DNA of 64,000 bases from Flaccisagitta enflata (taxonomy: Eukaryota; Chaetognatha; Sagittoidea; Aphragmophora), in NCBI GenBank assembly GCA_965153355.1, contig OZ231128.1, forward strand, positions 6,200,001 through 6,264,000, read 5' to 3'. The notes under the pieces were generated by a model. The model worked only from the letters and a program-made list of their open reading frames with translations. It was not told the DNA's origin and did no database searches. The position numbers and the translations under genes were made by a program. Below are positions 10,701-20,786 of this stretch, one piece after another (position 1 is the first letter of the stretch; the number at the start of each line of letters is the position of its first letter).

Positions 10701-13700
10701 CCCCTCCTTCTAGCAATTGGGATTGGGGCCTTAGGGCTTGGATTTAGGCCTTGGGACTGGCATTTAAGGCGGGGATTTGGGCCTGAAGACAGGGATTTTG
10801 GCCTTGGGGCTAGGATTTAGGCCTTCAGGCTGGGATTAGGGCCTTCAGGCTGGGATTTGGGTCTTAGGAATGGGGTTTGGGCCTTGAGGCTGGGATTTGG
10901 GCCTTCAGGCTAGGATTTGGGCCTCAAACTGGGATTTGGGCCTTGGGGCTGGGATTTGGACCTCAAGGATGGGATTATGGCCTCAAGAATGAGATTTGGG
11001 CCTCAAGGATAGGATTTGGACCTTGAGGCTGGGATTTAGGCCTCGAAACTGGGATTTAGGCCTCATAGTAGGATTTTGGTCGGAGGGGGGGATGGAGAAG
11101 GAGGAGGAGGAGAAAATTCCCCATGTGTGAAAGCATAGGTCATTGACCTCTTCGGGACCGCTGCCCAAAAAGGAATGAAGAGAAAAAAGAAATGAAGAAA
11201 AAAATGGAATGAAGAGAAAAATGGAATGAAAAGAAAAAAGAAAAAACAAAAAGAGAAAAAAAGAAAGAAGAGAAAAAACGAAAGAAGAGAAAAAAGAAAA
11301 GAAGGGAAATCAAGAAAAGAAGGGAAATAAAGAAGAGAAGAAAAATAGAGAAAAAGATAAGAAGAAAAAAAGAAAAGAGGAGAAAAAGAAAAGAGGAGAA
11401 AAAGAAAAGAAGTAAAGAAGAAAAGAAGAAAAGAAGAAAAAAAGAAAAAAGAAAAGAGGAGAAAAAGAAAAGAGGAGAAAAAGAAAAGAAAAAAAAGAAA
11501 AGAAGAAAAAAGAAAAAAAGAAAAGAAGAAAAAAAAAGAAGATAAAAAAGAAAAGAAGAAAAGAAGAAAAGAAAAAAAGAAAAAAAGAAAAAAAGAAAAA
11601 AAGAAAAAAAGAAAAAAAGAAAAAAAGAAAAATTAAAAAGTTAGAAAGAAAAAGTAGGTTAAAAAGAAAGATGGAAAGTTAGAAAGAAGGAAAAAAACAA
11701 GTCCTGAATAGAAAGGAAGAAGGTTTGAAAAAAAGAGAGTTTGGAAGAAAGAAAGTTGGCTGGGATGAATACCGAACGATAAATCTTGCACGACTTTGGC
11801 TCAAAGGTAGCGTGGATGGAACTTTATCGATTCACGATTTGGAGGACCCCGTCCACGCCAACGGCGATGTCGTCACCACTTACAAATCAGTCGTGGTCGT
11901 CAACAAAAGAAACAAACCAGATGTCGCACACAGGTGTGAAATACAACTGTGTAACATCCGTTTATGGCCTTGAGTTAAGCACACTTTGTCATTAAACCGA
12001 AAGAATCGCGCTACCATAAACACGATCTCTTTGAAGTCATTTTGCCATTAAAGAATTTGAGCATGAAACCTGATACGCGGCAAGGCACCCTCGCACGGTT
12101 GAGCAGGCGCAGTAATGCAAAAACGGCTCGTTATTCAAAAATTTTACGGAGGGACAGACAAACCAACACCGCAACGTGTGGAGTCTCGTGTACGCAACAA
12201 TAAATGTGTGAAAGCTAAAGATATATATCCGACAGATTCAGCGTTGAGACTGCCTCGTGGTACCCATTTGACACGGGCATGTGCCTTTCGTCCGGCGGTG
12301 ACCAACTATTGAAAATATGGGACACAAACTCGATGACGCCGGTTGACGATTTTCAGTTCAACGCCGGTGTCAATGATCATTCTATGTCGCCGTGTCCTTC
12401 CTCCTCTTCGGCCAGATGTCTTGTCGCTGTTGCCACTCAGGTATAGATTTACGTAGTCAAGAATTTCATGGCTCATATGTATTTGTGGGAGGTTTAAACT
12501 TTCTTGAAAGTTGACATAGACTTAGCTGTCGAGTTGTTTCTATCAGGCAAGAGCAGTTGTGAATCGATGCTATTTTAGAAACTCTGTTTCATCATCTCTC
12601 TCTCATCAACTCTCTCTTTGACTCTCTTTTTAGTCAACACGAATCAAATTGGTCGACCTGAAAAGCGGCTCGGCAAGTCACGTTCTCAAGGGACACCAAG
12701 GCGCCGTTTTGTCGCTGCAATGGTCGCCCAAGGCAGAGTTTCAATTAGCCTCAGGAGGATGCGACAAGAGGCTTTTAGTCTGGGATGTCCGCAGAGTTAA
12801 AAGCGTACTCATGAGTCTGGATATGACGAAAGGGAAACCCGACAAGTGCTTTAGGTATATATTTTTAATCGATGTAGAATTTGAATTTGGTTTACTACAC
12901 GCACTTGGCTGAGTAACAACCTTCTTTATAGCAACGTTGAGGCTCAAAATGTCAAAAAAATAAGAACATCGTCAGCCTCAGAAAATTAAAGAAATAACAA
13001 CATTTCAGCCTCAAGTCCAACCAATAACAACTTTTATCTTAGATTTGCTATAAATTCAGTTGCATTCAATTGTAACATGCGGTTGTTTCATAGAAAAGGT
13101 GGCTTTTTTAACTGTATTTTAGCTATAGCAATATTTTGTTCCTGATTTTGAATGGTTGTTCTTCATTTCATTCCTACCCTAGATCCCTTTCATTCCAGAG
13201 AAAGCAGCAAAAGAAATGATGGTAAAGACATCCTAATCAATTGTTATATCAGAAGATTGATGAGACAAAAATAACAACAGTTTAGCAACGGTTTGAGCCT
13301 CATATTGTCTTTCAAATAACAACATTGAGCCTGAGAAAAAAATAACCCGTTGTTACTCAGCCAAGTGCGTGTAATTCGTTTCATCAATTTTATGAAACTT
13401 CAATGAAACCGGTGAAAAGCCAGTGGCTGGTAGACCCGGCACATTTTAGTCAACATAATCATTCACAGTATCCATCACTATTCTGATACAGTTACCCATC
13501 TCTAACAGTCTCTGGTTCACTGGTATCATTATTTCCAAAACATTAAAACTCCAATCCCTCAATTGCTTATTACTTCTTTGCCTGATCATAAGTTCGATCC
13601 CGTGTATGTAATTCCCTTGGCGATCCTTGGCTTAACTTCTCAACGCTCTCTCCCGCCCTTCCTCGCAGTCCCTCCTCCTCCTCTTCCTTCGCTCATCGTG

Positions 13701-14701
13701 GTTCGGTTCGCGGCGTAGCCTTTTCTCCCGATGGTCATTACTTGGTTTCGCTCGGCGTCGATGGTTGCTTACGTTTATGGGACGCCACTTCCGGTCGCCT
13801 CCAGCGCGGCGCCGTTTTCGACAAGATGGAAGAATCGAGCGTCAACTTGGATCGCAAGTCGAGCCTCGCCATTTCCGACGCCGGACTAAGGAGCGCCCTC
13901 TTTTGTCCCGCCGAAGATGACATTAAAGTTTTTGATCTCTACACTGGCATCGATCTCTTGGCGGGCGAGACGCTGAAGGTACAGTTGAAACCCCGCTCTA
14001 ACGGACCCGCTAGCGACGGAATTCCGCTTATAACTGATGCGAATTCGTAGTCCCTTCCACTTATTTTCTTTAATTTCCTTTGTTAGAAATAACAGAATTC
14101 TATCAACATTCAACAACAAAAAAAAAATTGTCAGTCTTTTGAAATCCGTTAGAGCGGGATTTAATCCGGAGCGGGATTTAACTGTATGTTTGAGGAAATT
14201 TTTTGGTCCCCAATAAAAGTCGTCAGGACTTGGCTTTTAAATTTATTACTGATCACTATTTCAGGGCGACTTTCATATAATATAGGATATAACATATACA
14301 TAATGAATATGTACATATTACTATGTATTATTAATTAATCCACTTTCCTCTTTCAACTAATTCAGGGTCATTTTCAACGCGTCAACTTCGTGGCTTTGCA
14401 TCCTTGGCATCACGAACTCTACTCTGGAGGCAATGACAGAAATCTCGTTGTATGGACCTACGGATTAAGTCCCAGAGAATCCGCTTATGAACAATTTTTG
14501 GAAGACAAAAGAAAACAATCATCAAATTGGTCCGATACAGGAGAGAGCGCCGGAGGAGGAGGAGGAGGAGGAGGGGGAAGAACAGGAGATGGATTTACAA
14601 TAAAATTGGCGCAAGAAGAAAGCAAAGAGAATGAGTGTGGCCAGATTCAAGCCTACATGGACGCTTGGAGTGATTACAGCGATGATGATGAAAAAAGTTA
14701 A
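7745..14701 (+). CDS. ERCC8: ERCC8 / CSA WD40 protein, six exons
   Basis: Substrate receptor of the CUL4-DDB1 ubiquitin ligase used with CSB in transcription-coupled repair. Exons: 7745-7937, 11807-11933, 12236-12440, 12634-12854, 13669-13978, 14366-14701. Phases agree throughout and sum to 463 codons plus stop, against 396 residues in human CSA. Family landmarks: an N-terminal basic helix (MLKNIRQREAGF), RYFISGGSVDGTLSIHDLED (first blade), HRFSVETASWYPFDTGM with KIWDTN, LVDLKSGSASHVLKGHQGAV with LLVWDVRR, VRGVAFSPDGHYLVSLGVDG with LRLWDA, GHFQRVNFVALHPWHHELYS with LVVWTY, and the acidic AYMDAWSDYSDDDE tail. The extra length is a Gly-rich insert near residue 415 and low-complexity loops. Start chosen at 7745 because the following residues match the CSA N-terminus. 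Intron 1 is 3.9 kb of repeat; introns 4 and 5 carry inverted-repeat elements. Confidence 0.95.
7945..9130. repeat. Polypurine minisatellite, 20- and 24-bp units
   Basis: Perfect to near-perfect arrays of GAGAAAGAAGGAAGGAAGAA (20 bp) alternate with a 24-bp form containing one more GGAA. The order is 20-mers, a block of nine or so 24-mers (about 8270-8490), 20-mers, a second block of 24-mers (about 8825-9020), then a few 20-mers, so there is a higher-order duplication of roughly 550 bp. It begins seven bases inside ERCC8 intron 1. All six frames are open over long distances only because the unit has no stop; these are not genes. Confidence 0.95.
9091..10640. repeat. Tandem segmental duplication of about 0.82-0.86 kb in polypurine DNA
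   Basis: The stretch from GACAAGAAAGAGAAAAGAGG (9151) to GCCCAAGTAGGTTGTGATTA (about 9790) recurs at 10014 to about 10610. The non-repetitive end (TCGCAAAAGCATCAGATGGT then CAGCGGTACCCATGCCCTGC) is identical in both copies, which shows a true duplication rather than independent purine drift. Between them lie GA-rich degenerate repeats. The whole block lies in ERCC8 intron 1. Confidence 0.85.
10647..11166. mobile_element. TIR element carrying a GGGATTTGGGCCT minisatellite
   Basis: Inverted ends of about 60 bp: GGGCATCGGTCCCGAGGGGT ... ATGACCTATGCTTT at the left, and AAAGCATAGGTCAT ... TCGGGACCGCTGCCC at the right. The interior is about 18 degenerate copies of a roughly 19-20 bp unit (CTGGGATTTGGGCCTTGAGG). 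The terminus GGGCANCGG(T/C)CCC is shared with the element at 27498-27946, which also carries internal tandem repeats, so both belong to one family. Located in ERCC8 intron 1. Confidence 0.8.
11167..11720. repeat. A-rich (AAAAAG/GAAAAGAAG)n low-complexity DNA
   Basis: Rest of ERCC8 intron 1 upstream of exon 2, still polypurine on the plus strand. No inverted ends or coding features. Together with 7945-11166 it makes about 3.7 kb of almost uninterrupted purine strand in one intron. Confidence 0.9.
12896..13373. mobile_element. TIR element in ERCC8 intron 4
   Basis: Left end ACACGCACTTGGCTGAGTAA and right end TTACTCAGCCAAGTGCGTGT are perfect inverted repeats. Matching continues inwards less perfectly through AACGTTGAGGCTC on the left and GAGCCTGAG / AACATTGAGCCT on the right. 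TA precedes and follows the ends. Non-coding, 478 bp. Confidence 0.85.
13982..14184. mobile_element. Pogo-like MITE on the ERCC8 intron 5 splice donor
   Basis: Left end CAGTTGAAACCCCGCTCTAA, right end GCGGGATTTAACTG, flanked by TA at 13980-13981 and 14185-14186. The exon 5 donor is AAG/GTACAG: its G is host sequence, its TA is the target duplication and the CAG is the element. Removing the element with one TA restores AAG/GTATGT, a better donor, so it inserted into positions +2/+3 of an existing donor. Confidence 0.85.
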
Positions 14702-14752
14702 CGTGTTATTGTGACCCCATTTATTGATTTAACTTGATTTATGTTACAGCTA

Positions 14753-15190
14753 TACAGACTGAATGAAAATACAACGAGAGCAGTCGCGAGAAGTTACCCG
14801 AATCTATAGCAGTACCCCCTACAGCCCATTCAGGAGGTGCTACATGGTCATGTAGGGTACCAATCGAAAGCTTATGCTAATACAAGTGGCGTTATAGGAG
14901 CGATTTGGAAGATTCGGCTTAGTTCACGAGATACAGATCTTGAAAGGGTCAAAATTTGCGGTTTTGAAGAGTGTTGAAAAAAGCTTGATTCAAGCCCTTC
15001 TGCAGCCTGTATCTCCGTAAATAGGAGGAAATTGAGAAATCGCCTCGATGGCGCCACTTATATTAACATAAGCACTTGATTGATACCCTATTTGACCTCA
15101 TATCACTTACTGTATGGGCTGTAGGGGGTACTGCTATAGATTTGGGTAACTTCTCGCGACTGCTCTCGTTGTATTTTCATGCAGTCTGTA
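14753..15190. mobile_element. Foldback MITE directly after the ERCC8 stop codon
   Basis: The first 77 bases (from TACAGACTGAATGAAAATAC) are repeated inverted at the right end (GTATTTTCATGCAGTCTGTA) with two mismatches seen. Pairing continues inwards (CTTATGCTAATACAAGTGGC against GCCACTTATATTAACATAAG), so nearly all 438 bases can form one hairpin. The left end is 51 bases after the ERCC8 stop, so it may supply the 3' UTR and end of that transcript. It shares the AAGTGGCG...GAGCGATTT core with the element at 33787-34192. Confidence 0.88.
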
Positions 15191-16834
15191 TTCCAATTCT
15201 GTTAACGTTGAATTGTCTGTTTATTTTTTCCCTGAGGTATGGTCCCCGAGTGTCTTATGCGCCACCGCATTGAACTCGTTGACTTGTGGTTGTTATTGAT
15301 TATTTAAAAGAGAGACTCGAGTGTTGGAAGAAGTAACTTTACGACGGCCTGAAAATGACACTCGCCGGTTCTCACGACGTTTCATCATCCACTGACCCAT
15401 CGATGTCGGGAACATGTAATTCAGTGACCAATCTGCCAAAAAGCGTGTCGCTGACTCGTGCTTCATTCGCCGATGTCCACGCCGTTAGGGCCCAAGCGCT
15501 TCAGCCTCTTCCTGGACAAACGGTAGCGGCAAAATACCATGGCTCTCCCCATCTCAACTCGACCTTCCATCGAACGTTTTCTTTCGTCAATGTTAAGAAA
15601 AGTATGACCATGTTTAGTAGGCGTATGCAAGATTAAGTTAGACATAAAGAGAGATATTTAAGTACAGTTGAACCCTGATCTAACGAACCCGTCACCAACT
15701 GAATTCCGCCTATAACAGATGCAAATTCAGAGTCCTTTCAAGTTAATTTCTTTTATTTCCTTTATTGGCAATAATAGAAGTCCGCCTATAACAGAAAGAT
15801 ATTGTTAGTCTCTTGAAATCCGTTAGAGCGGGGTTCAACTGTATGAAGTACTTTATCCGCAGGTTATTTAAAACTAGTTTGTTACCAATGCAGGGCGGGA
15901 ATACCGTTGTCCCGTGAAGCTGATGGAGATCAGTCGGTACGTCCACGACTTATGGAGACTCCGTCATTGCCGTGACTGCAGGAAAGATCTCGTCTCATGC
16001 TGGATGGTTCCAGCCTCGCATCCTGTCCGTCGATTCATTTGGGATGAATCGTGGAAAGCTGAACGATGAACAGGCTGCTGAATACCGCTACCTGATTGCT
16101 GTTTGTCTCGCTCATCTTGTTAAAATTTCAGTCACGATGTCTGAGCTATTGACATTCCAATCCTCTTCAAGTACTGCATATGATCGTTTAACCAAGTTCT
16201 TCTCACTGGACGCTTCCAGCTTTGTTTCTACATTATTGCTTGCTCTCACCGTTTGCTTTTTGTACGTATTGTCATTATTATGATATTTTCGAAAGGAGCT
16301 CATTAACGGGTATGTTACTCCTTGTCTTAGTTTACTCTGAATTTACTCTGAAAGTTGATCGCCCGTGGGGGTCTTTTGTTTGTAAGCTTTGTCATCTACA
16401 TGGTGAGGATGACTCATTTCAGTCCAATGGTTTCTCAAGCTAAAAGCCATGCTAAGTTTTCTATTTGCGATCTCATACTGTATTTCATTTTGGATATATA
16501 TCGCGGAAAAAAATGTTGACCCGACTCGGTATTGTCGTCAACTGTTGTTATACTATTTTGTGCGTCTTCTTTGCCAAATACGTGACCCTTCTGATGTCTT
16601 TTCGTAGGTGATCGGCGATTGATTTCATGAAACATACAGCCGGTTCAGAGAATTCATGATCGAAATTCAATTTGTTTGGTGTAGGACAATTCTTAATATC
16701 ATCAGCTAGCATATAGCGAACTGATGCCGCTCATGTCAGTGAAAACTACGGACAATAATGAACACATGTATGCGTGTGAGGAATGGCTTGAGTTGGATGA
16801 CGTTTACTTATAAAATGACCAGCAGTGGAAACTA
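15191..16834. other. Intergenic stretch with one pogo-like MITE and no convincing gene
   Basis: Open frames at 15355-15636 and 15972-16283 (about 93 and 103 residues) have no domain that I recognise and no clear splice partners. They could be exons of an unknown gene, because codon use in 15972-16200 is not obviously random, but nothing supports it further. The AT-rich 16300-16830 may hold the promoter of the F-box gene. Confidence 0.4.
15665..15841. mobile_element. Pogo-like MITE, second copy
   Basis: Left end CAGTTGAACCCTGATCTAAC and right end GTTAGAGCGGGGTTCAACTG, flanked by TA. The interior shares GAATTCCGC(C/T)TATAAC and TTGAAATCCGTTAGAGCGGG with the copy at 13982-14184, so the two are close relatives. 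Confidence 0.88.
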
Positions 16835-18613
16835 ATGGAGTCAAAAGGCCTCATGGAGGGTCTTGGTGAAGAGGAGGACACCAAGGATGAGAATGGAGAT
16901 GTGAAGGAAGAAACCGTCCGGCGTGAAGCTAACTTGGTTGAAAATGAAGATGAAAATGACAAAAGTTCTTCAATGATCAAACAAGAAGCCAATCAGTTTA
17001 AAGCTAACTATGTTGAAAATGAGGAAGAAAATGATGAGAATTCCTCAATGAACAAGGAAGAAGCCGCCCAGCTTAAAGCTAACTTGGTTGAAAACGACGA
17101 TGCAAGTGAGGACGGCGACGACGACGATGATGAGGTTCCCTACTCATGGAACCGTCTTCCTGACCTGGCTTTGCTTCGCGTATTTCACTTTCTCCCCATA
17201 CCCGATAAAGTAAGACTTGAGTTGGTCTGCAAACGTTGGCTACGTCTCTCTCGCGATTCTTGGGTCACTCTTACGCGTTTCTCTTCCTACGAATCCGTTT
17301 ATGCAAAAAAAGACGACAAACTTCCTTGGGAGGAGGAAAAGGAGGAAGCCGCGACGGAGGAGGAAAAGGAAAAAGCCGCGACGGCTTTCTTCACGTTGCT
17401 GCAACGAATGAGACATCCCCGCACCAGTTTGACTTCACTCACCTCTTTGGAGATCGATAATCGTATTTTCTGGCTGGCTGGTTTCATGGACGTAAATTGG
17501 TCCAGGTACAACGAGGAGAAGCCGACGATGTTGGGCTTCCACACTATCGCCCGTCTTTGTCCGTACGTCCGGACTTTTTCAGTCACTTCTCCAAGTCGCC
17601 CCAAGTTCCGTTTTAGAAAATTTGATCCTGTGGCCTTTCCTGAATTTTTGCACGATGGTGCCACTGATGAGGGAGACTTGAACCAAGATGATGGCGCCTT
17701 TGATGAGGAATTATCCACGACCAGCGCTTGGGGCCTCAAGGACAAACATGTTGGTCAAATGCTCCATACCCTCCCGGTCCTAGAATGTCTCACGATTCGC
17801 AACTCGCCCTACGGGTTATTTCTCAAAGTTCTTCCTTCCGTCATCCGTCTAAAAAGCCTTTGCCTCTCCAACATGGCCACTGCCTACGCCAGGCCTGGGA
17901 GGGACAATACAGAGACACTTGGACTCCCCCCCGCTTCGACGAACCGATCTACGCTGCGAACGCGGACACTCTCCAACATGGCCAATAACTACGCCAGGAC
18001 TGGGAGGGTCACTCACGCCTATGAAGTCATAGACGCGATTCGCGCATCTTCTTCAACCGAGTCGTTGGAGGAGTTGGTGCTTGAGAGCTGTGCGGATCTG
18101 AGCTCGAAACCTGCGTTACTAAGCTTGTACCGCCTCATTGGTAGGAAAAAGCTGCGAAAGCTTAGTCTGAAAGCGAATACTTTTGATTTCAGCTATATCC
18201 CTTATGAATATATCGGTGGTGACAGTAGTCTCGTCGAATTGAACATGTCTCAAATAGAATCCTTTGACAACGACACACTGGTTGGCATGCTGCAATGGTT
18301 GCCCCAATTGGAAATTCTTTACGTGATGCACAATTACAGAGTTACTAACAAATCGCTCGATAAGTGGTTCAAGAGTGGCGAAGGTTATGGCGCTACTCCA
18401 CCGGTCACTGTACGAAAGTATGGGATTTTTCCACTCCTCCCAAGTGGCAACAACAACAACAACAACAACATTGGTCGACGGCTAAAATTCAAACCCTTGA
18501 TGTTGTATTGCTACGGAACCCGGATTGAAAGCCAACCGGCTCACGAGGAAAAAGAATTCACTTGGACCTTATCTTTTGATCAAGAAATTCTGGGCGTCGA
18601 TGACTACATGTAG
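16835..18613 (+). CDS. F-box protein with leucine-rich repeat-like C-terminus, single exon, 592 aa
   Basis: F-box at about residues 108-150 (WNRLPDLALLRVFHFLPIPD, then KVRLELVCKRWLRLS), the SKP1-binding module of SCF ubiquitin ligases. Residues 1-105 are acidic, with three related units around QFKANYVENEEENDE and a poly-Asp run. From about 270 onward come leucine-rich segments (LHTLPVLECLTIRNSPYG, LEELVLESCADLSSKPAL, KKLRKLSLKAN, LPQLEILYVMHNYRVTN) of FBXL-like LRRs, which would bind substrate. An internal duplication LSNMATAYARPGR / LSNMANNYARTGR separates two of them. A poly-Asn tract lies near residue 542. No intron is needed. Start is the first ATG of the frame; later Met codons exist but would cut the acidic repeats. 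Orthologue not identified. Confidence 0.85.
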   Translation: MESKGLMEGLGEEEDTKDENGDVKEETVRREANLVENEDENDKSSSMIKQEANQFKANYVENEEENDENSSMNKEEAAQLKANLVENDDASEDGDDDDDEVPYSWNRLPDLALLRVFHFLPIPDKVRLELVCKRWLRLSRDSWVTLTRFSSYESVYAKKDDKLPWEEEKEEAATEEEKEKAATAFFTLLQRMRHPRTSLTSLTSLEIDNRIFWLAGFMDVNWSRYNEEKPTMLGFHTIARLCPYVRTFSVTSPSRPKFRFRKFDPVAFPEFLHDGATDEGDLNQDDGAFDEELSTTSAWGLKDKHVGQMLHTLPVLECLTIRNSPYGLFLKVLPSVIRLKSLCLSNMATAYARPGRDNTETLGLPPASTNRSTLRTRTLSNMANNYARTGRVTHAYEVIDAIRASSSTESLEELVLESCADLSSKPALLSLYRLIGRKKLRKLSLKANTFDFSYIPYEYIGGDSSLVELNMSQIESFDNDTLVGMLQWLPQLEILYVMHNYRVTNKSLDKWFKSGEGYGATPPVTVRKYGIFPLLPSGNNNNNNNIGRRLKFKPLMLYCYGTRIESQPAHEEKEFTWTLSFDQEILGVDDYM

Positions 18614-20786
18614 TGCTCCCCGTGTTAGCTAATTGTTTAACATGGCTGCTAAGTATCTAAAAAGACAAACGCTTATATCCATGACAATCTGAACATCCAT
18701 GATAAAGAGCTGTGTCAGAACCTTCTGGCTCTACAACATTAGAAATTAATTAAAGATATTAAGACATGGTTTTTTTGAATATGAGTTTTTCATTGCCACA
18801 GCCAGTTTTTCATTCTGTAGATAAATCGATCAGACGCCTTCATTGAGCTACCCAGAACATGTGGATGTGTAGTTTGGTGAAGAATTTGCATGGAAATATC
18901 ATAGGGATGACGTTTATAGTGTAAACAGTATCGATTTATGGGTAAAAATACCACTTTTTCAAAAGAAAATTCTCTTTTATCACTAGACAAGCTTCACGAA
19001 AAATTCTTAATTTGCATGGAAAATGACTTTTTCAAAAAACTAAAAACATGGCTCTCGTCCAAAAACACAAAAGAAAAGAGCCATGTTCTTGGAAATGCAA
19101 AAAATTTCATCTGGAAGCAGATTAAGAATTTTTCGCAGAACCTCTTGACAATTTTCGTCACTCAATTTTCAGTAAATCGATTTCCTATTCCCTTTCTTTT
19201 TCCCACTATGTTGTTCATAAAACGTATCCCTGCCACAAATCTGGACTGAAAGAGTACATAGATGTGATCGCTGCACATAATCAGCAGAGCAAGGCAATAC
19301 TGTAAAGGAAAATCCCCTAAGTAGTGCTAAAATATAATTGGCGAACATATCCCACGATCGCGCCGAGCGTGTCTTAAGTAAGAAACCCCAAACATTTGGA
19401 ACTTCTGATTTCGCCGCCTTTCTCTGGTCTTATTTTCTATTCAAAACATTCTCTGTTATTGAGTAAGAAACATTTTAATCATCAACAAATGATGTAAGAT
19501 AGAAGAAGAAAGTTGTTGTTTTTCAGGGGAATTCATCTAAAATCCTTTTCTTAAAAATTCTAAACTTAATGGAATATGCAGGGTAAGACCCCATTTTAGC
19601 CTCTCCCAGCGGCACGAGTTTTATTCAGGTATGGCTTCTATAATTTTAGTCTAACCAGGTTTAAATTAATCAGCCTCGAATTAACTGTTTATTCTGCTTG
19701 GTTCCCTCTTGTAAAAACTTAGAAATACTACATTTTAACCATGCAACTTCAATCTTATATCATTTGAAAACAATTTGTGCCATATATTCTTCTGCTTGGT
19801 CTAAATACGTCTGCTTGGTCTAAATTTGTTGAGTTTTTGAAGCTCTGAGAGTAAAAAGTATGAGTAATTTTCAACCAGTAGGACGGCGTCCCTCGGAAGG
19901 CAACAAGTGTTTCAAAGAAGGTCAAAATTGAAAAAAAAGTATGAATAAGAATGCAAAACTAGTGAATAAAAATGATTTCAATGGCTCAGACATAGCTAAA
20001 AAGAAAATTTTGCATTTAGCAAGAGGACCAAGTTTAGCCAATATGACTGAAAAAAATTTATTGAAATTTACATTTATTTTATTTTGGGGCACTGACAGGG
20101 GGCTGGTCGAAATTCTAAATTTGTATAGAAAATGAAAAAATGAAGAAACAAACAGTATAGTTCTTTTCCCAACTCGATTACAGAGAGAACTATGTTCTAC
20201 AAAATGCAAAATTTCTGTGTGTTTGGCTTTCTTAAAATTTCGGCCTTAGTACATGAAAAAAAGTGTAAGCAAAAATTCATCATTTTTCTTCTTGTTTCAT
20301 GTCAATCGCATAGTTCGAATCACATTTTTTGTCAAAAGATGATAAAAATATATGCACCAAGTGTCTTTAGATGCAATTTGTCCACTAAAAGTATTCCAGC
20401 TTCATTATTGTCCTGATAATGATGCAAAAAGTATTGTGAAACACTTCATTTTCCTTCAAAAGTTTACTGTCGTAGAGAAAATCTGGTGGTGGTCGTATTT
20501 CCTTTCTGCTGGTGATTCCCTTATTGCGCAATGGTGATTCTTGATTCAAAGATTTGTGATGTTATTCACTAAAATCTCTCTATATTTACGTTATGGGTCT
20601 CTCAATTGGCAACGGTATTTTCTTGTAGTTGTTGCACCAATAGTTACCATTTTACAGGCCATGGCTCTTTCTTTACTCGCAGAAGAATGATGAACAATTT
20701 TCGTTTCAATCCAAGGCCCAACGTTGTAGTTTTAGCCTGTTGCCAGTGGTAATTTTGGTGTAATTTGCCGCTGAAAAACTTGAATA
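18614..20786. other. Intergenic AT-rich DNA, no gene seen
   Basis: Only short scattered frames. The part just upstream of 20787 would hold the BOD1L1 promoter and 5' UTR; no TATA box in a convincing position is seen. Short related segments occur at 18950-19150 and 19930-20210 (GCAAAATTT and AAAATGACTTTTTC-like words) without clear ends. Confidence 0.5.

Noticed and set aside
15972-16283. Possible 103-residue protein upstream of the F-box gene
   Set aside because: No recognisable domain and no splice partners; kept only as a note in the intergenic entry.
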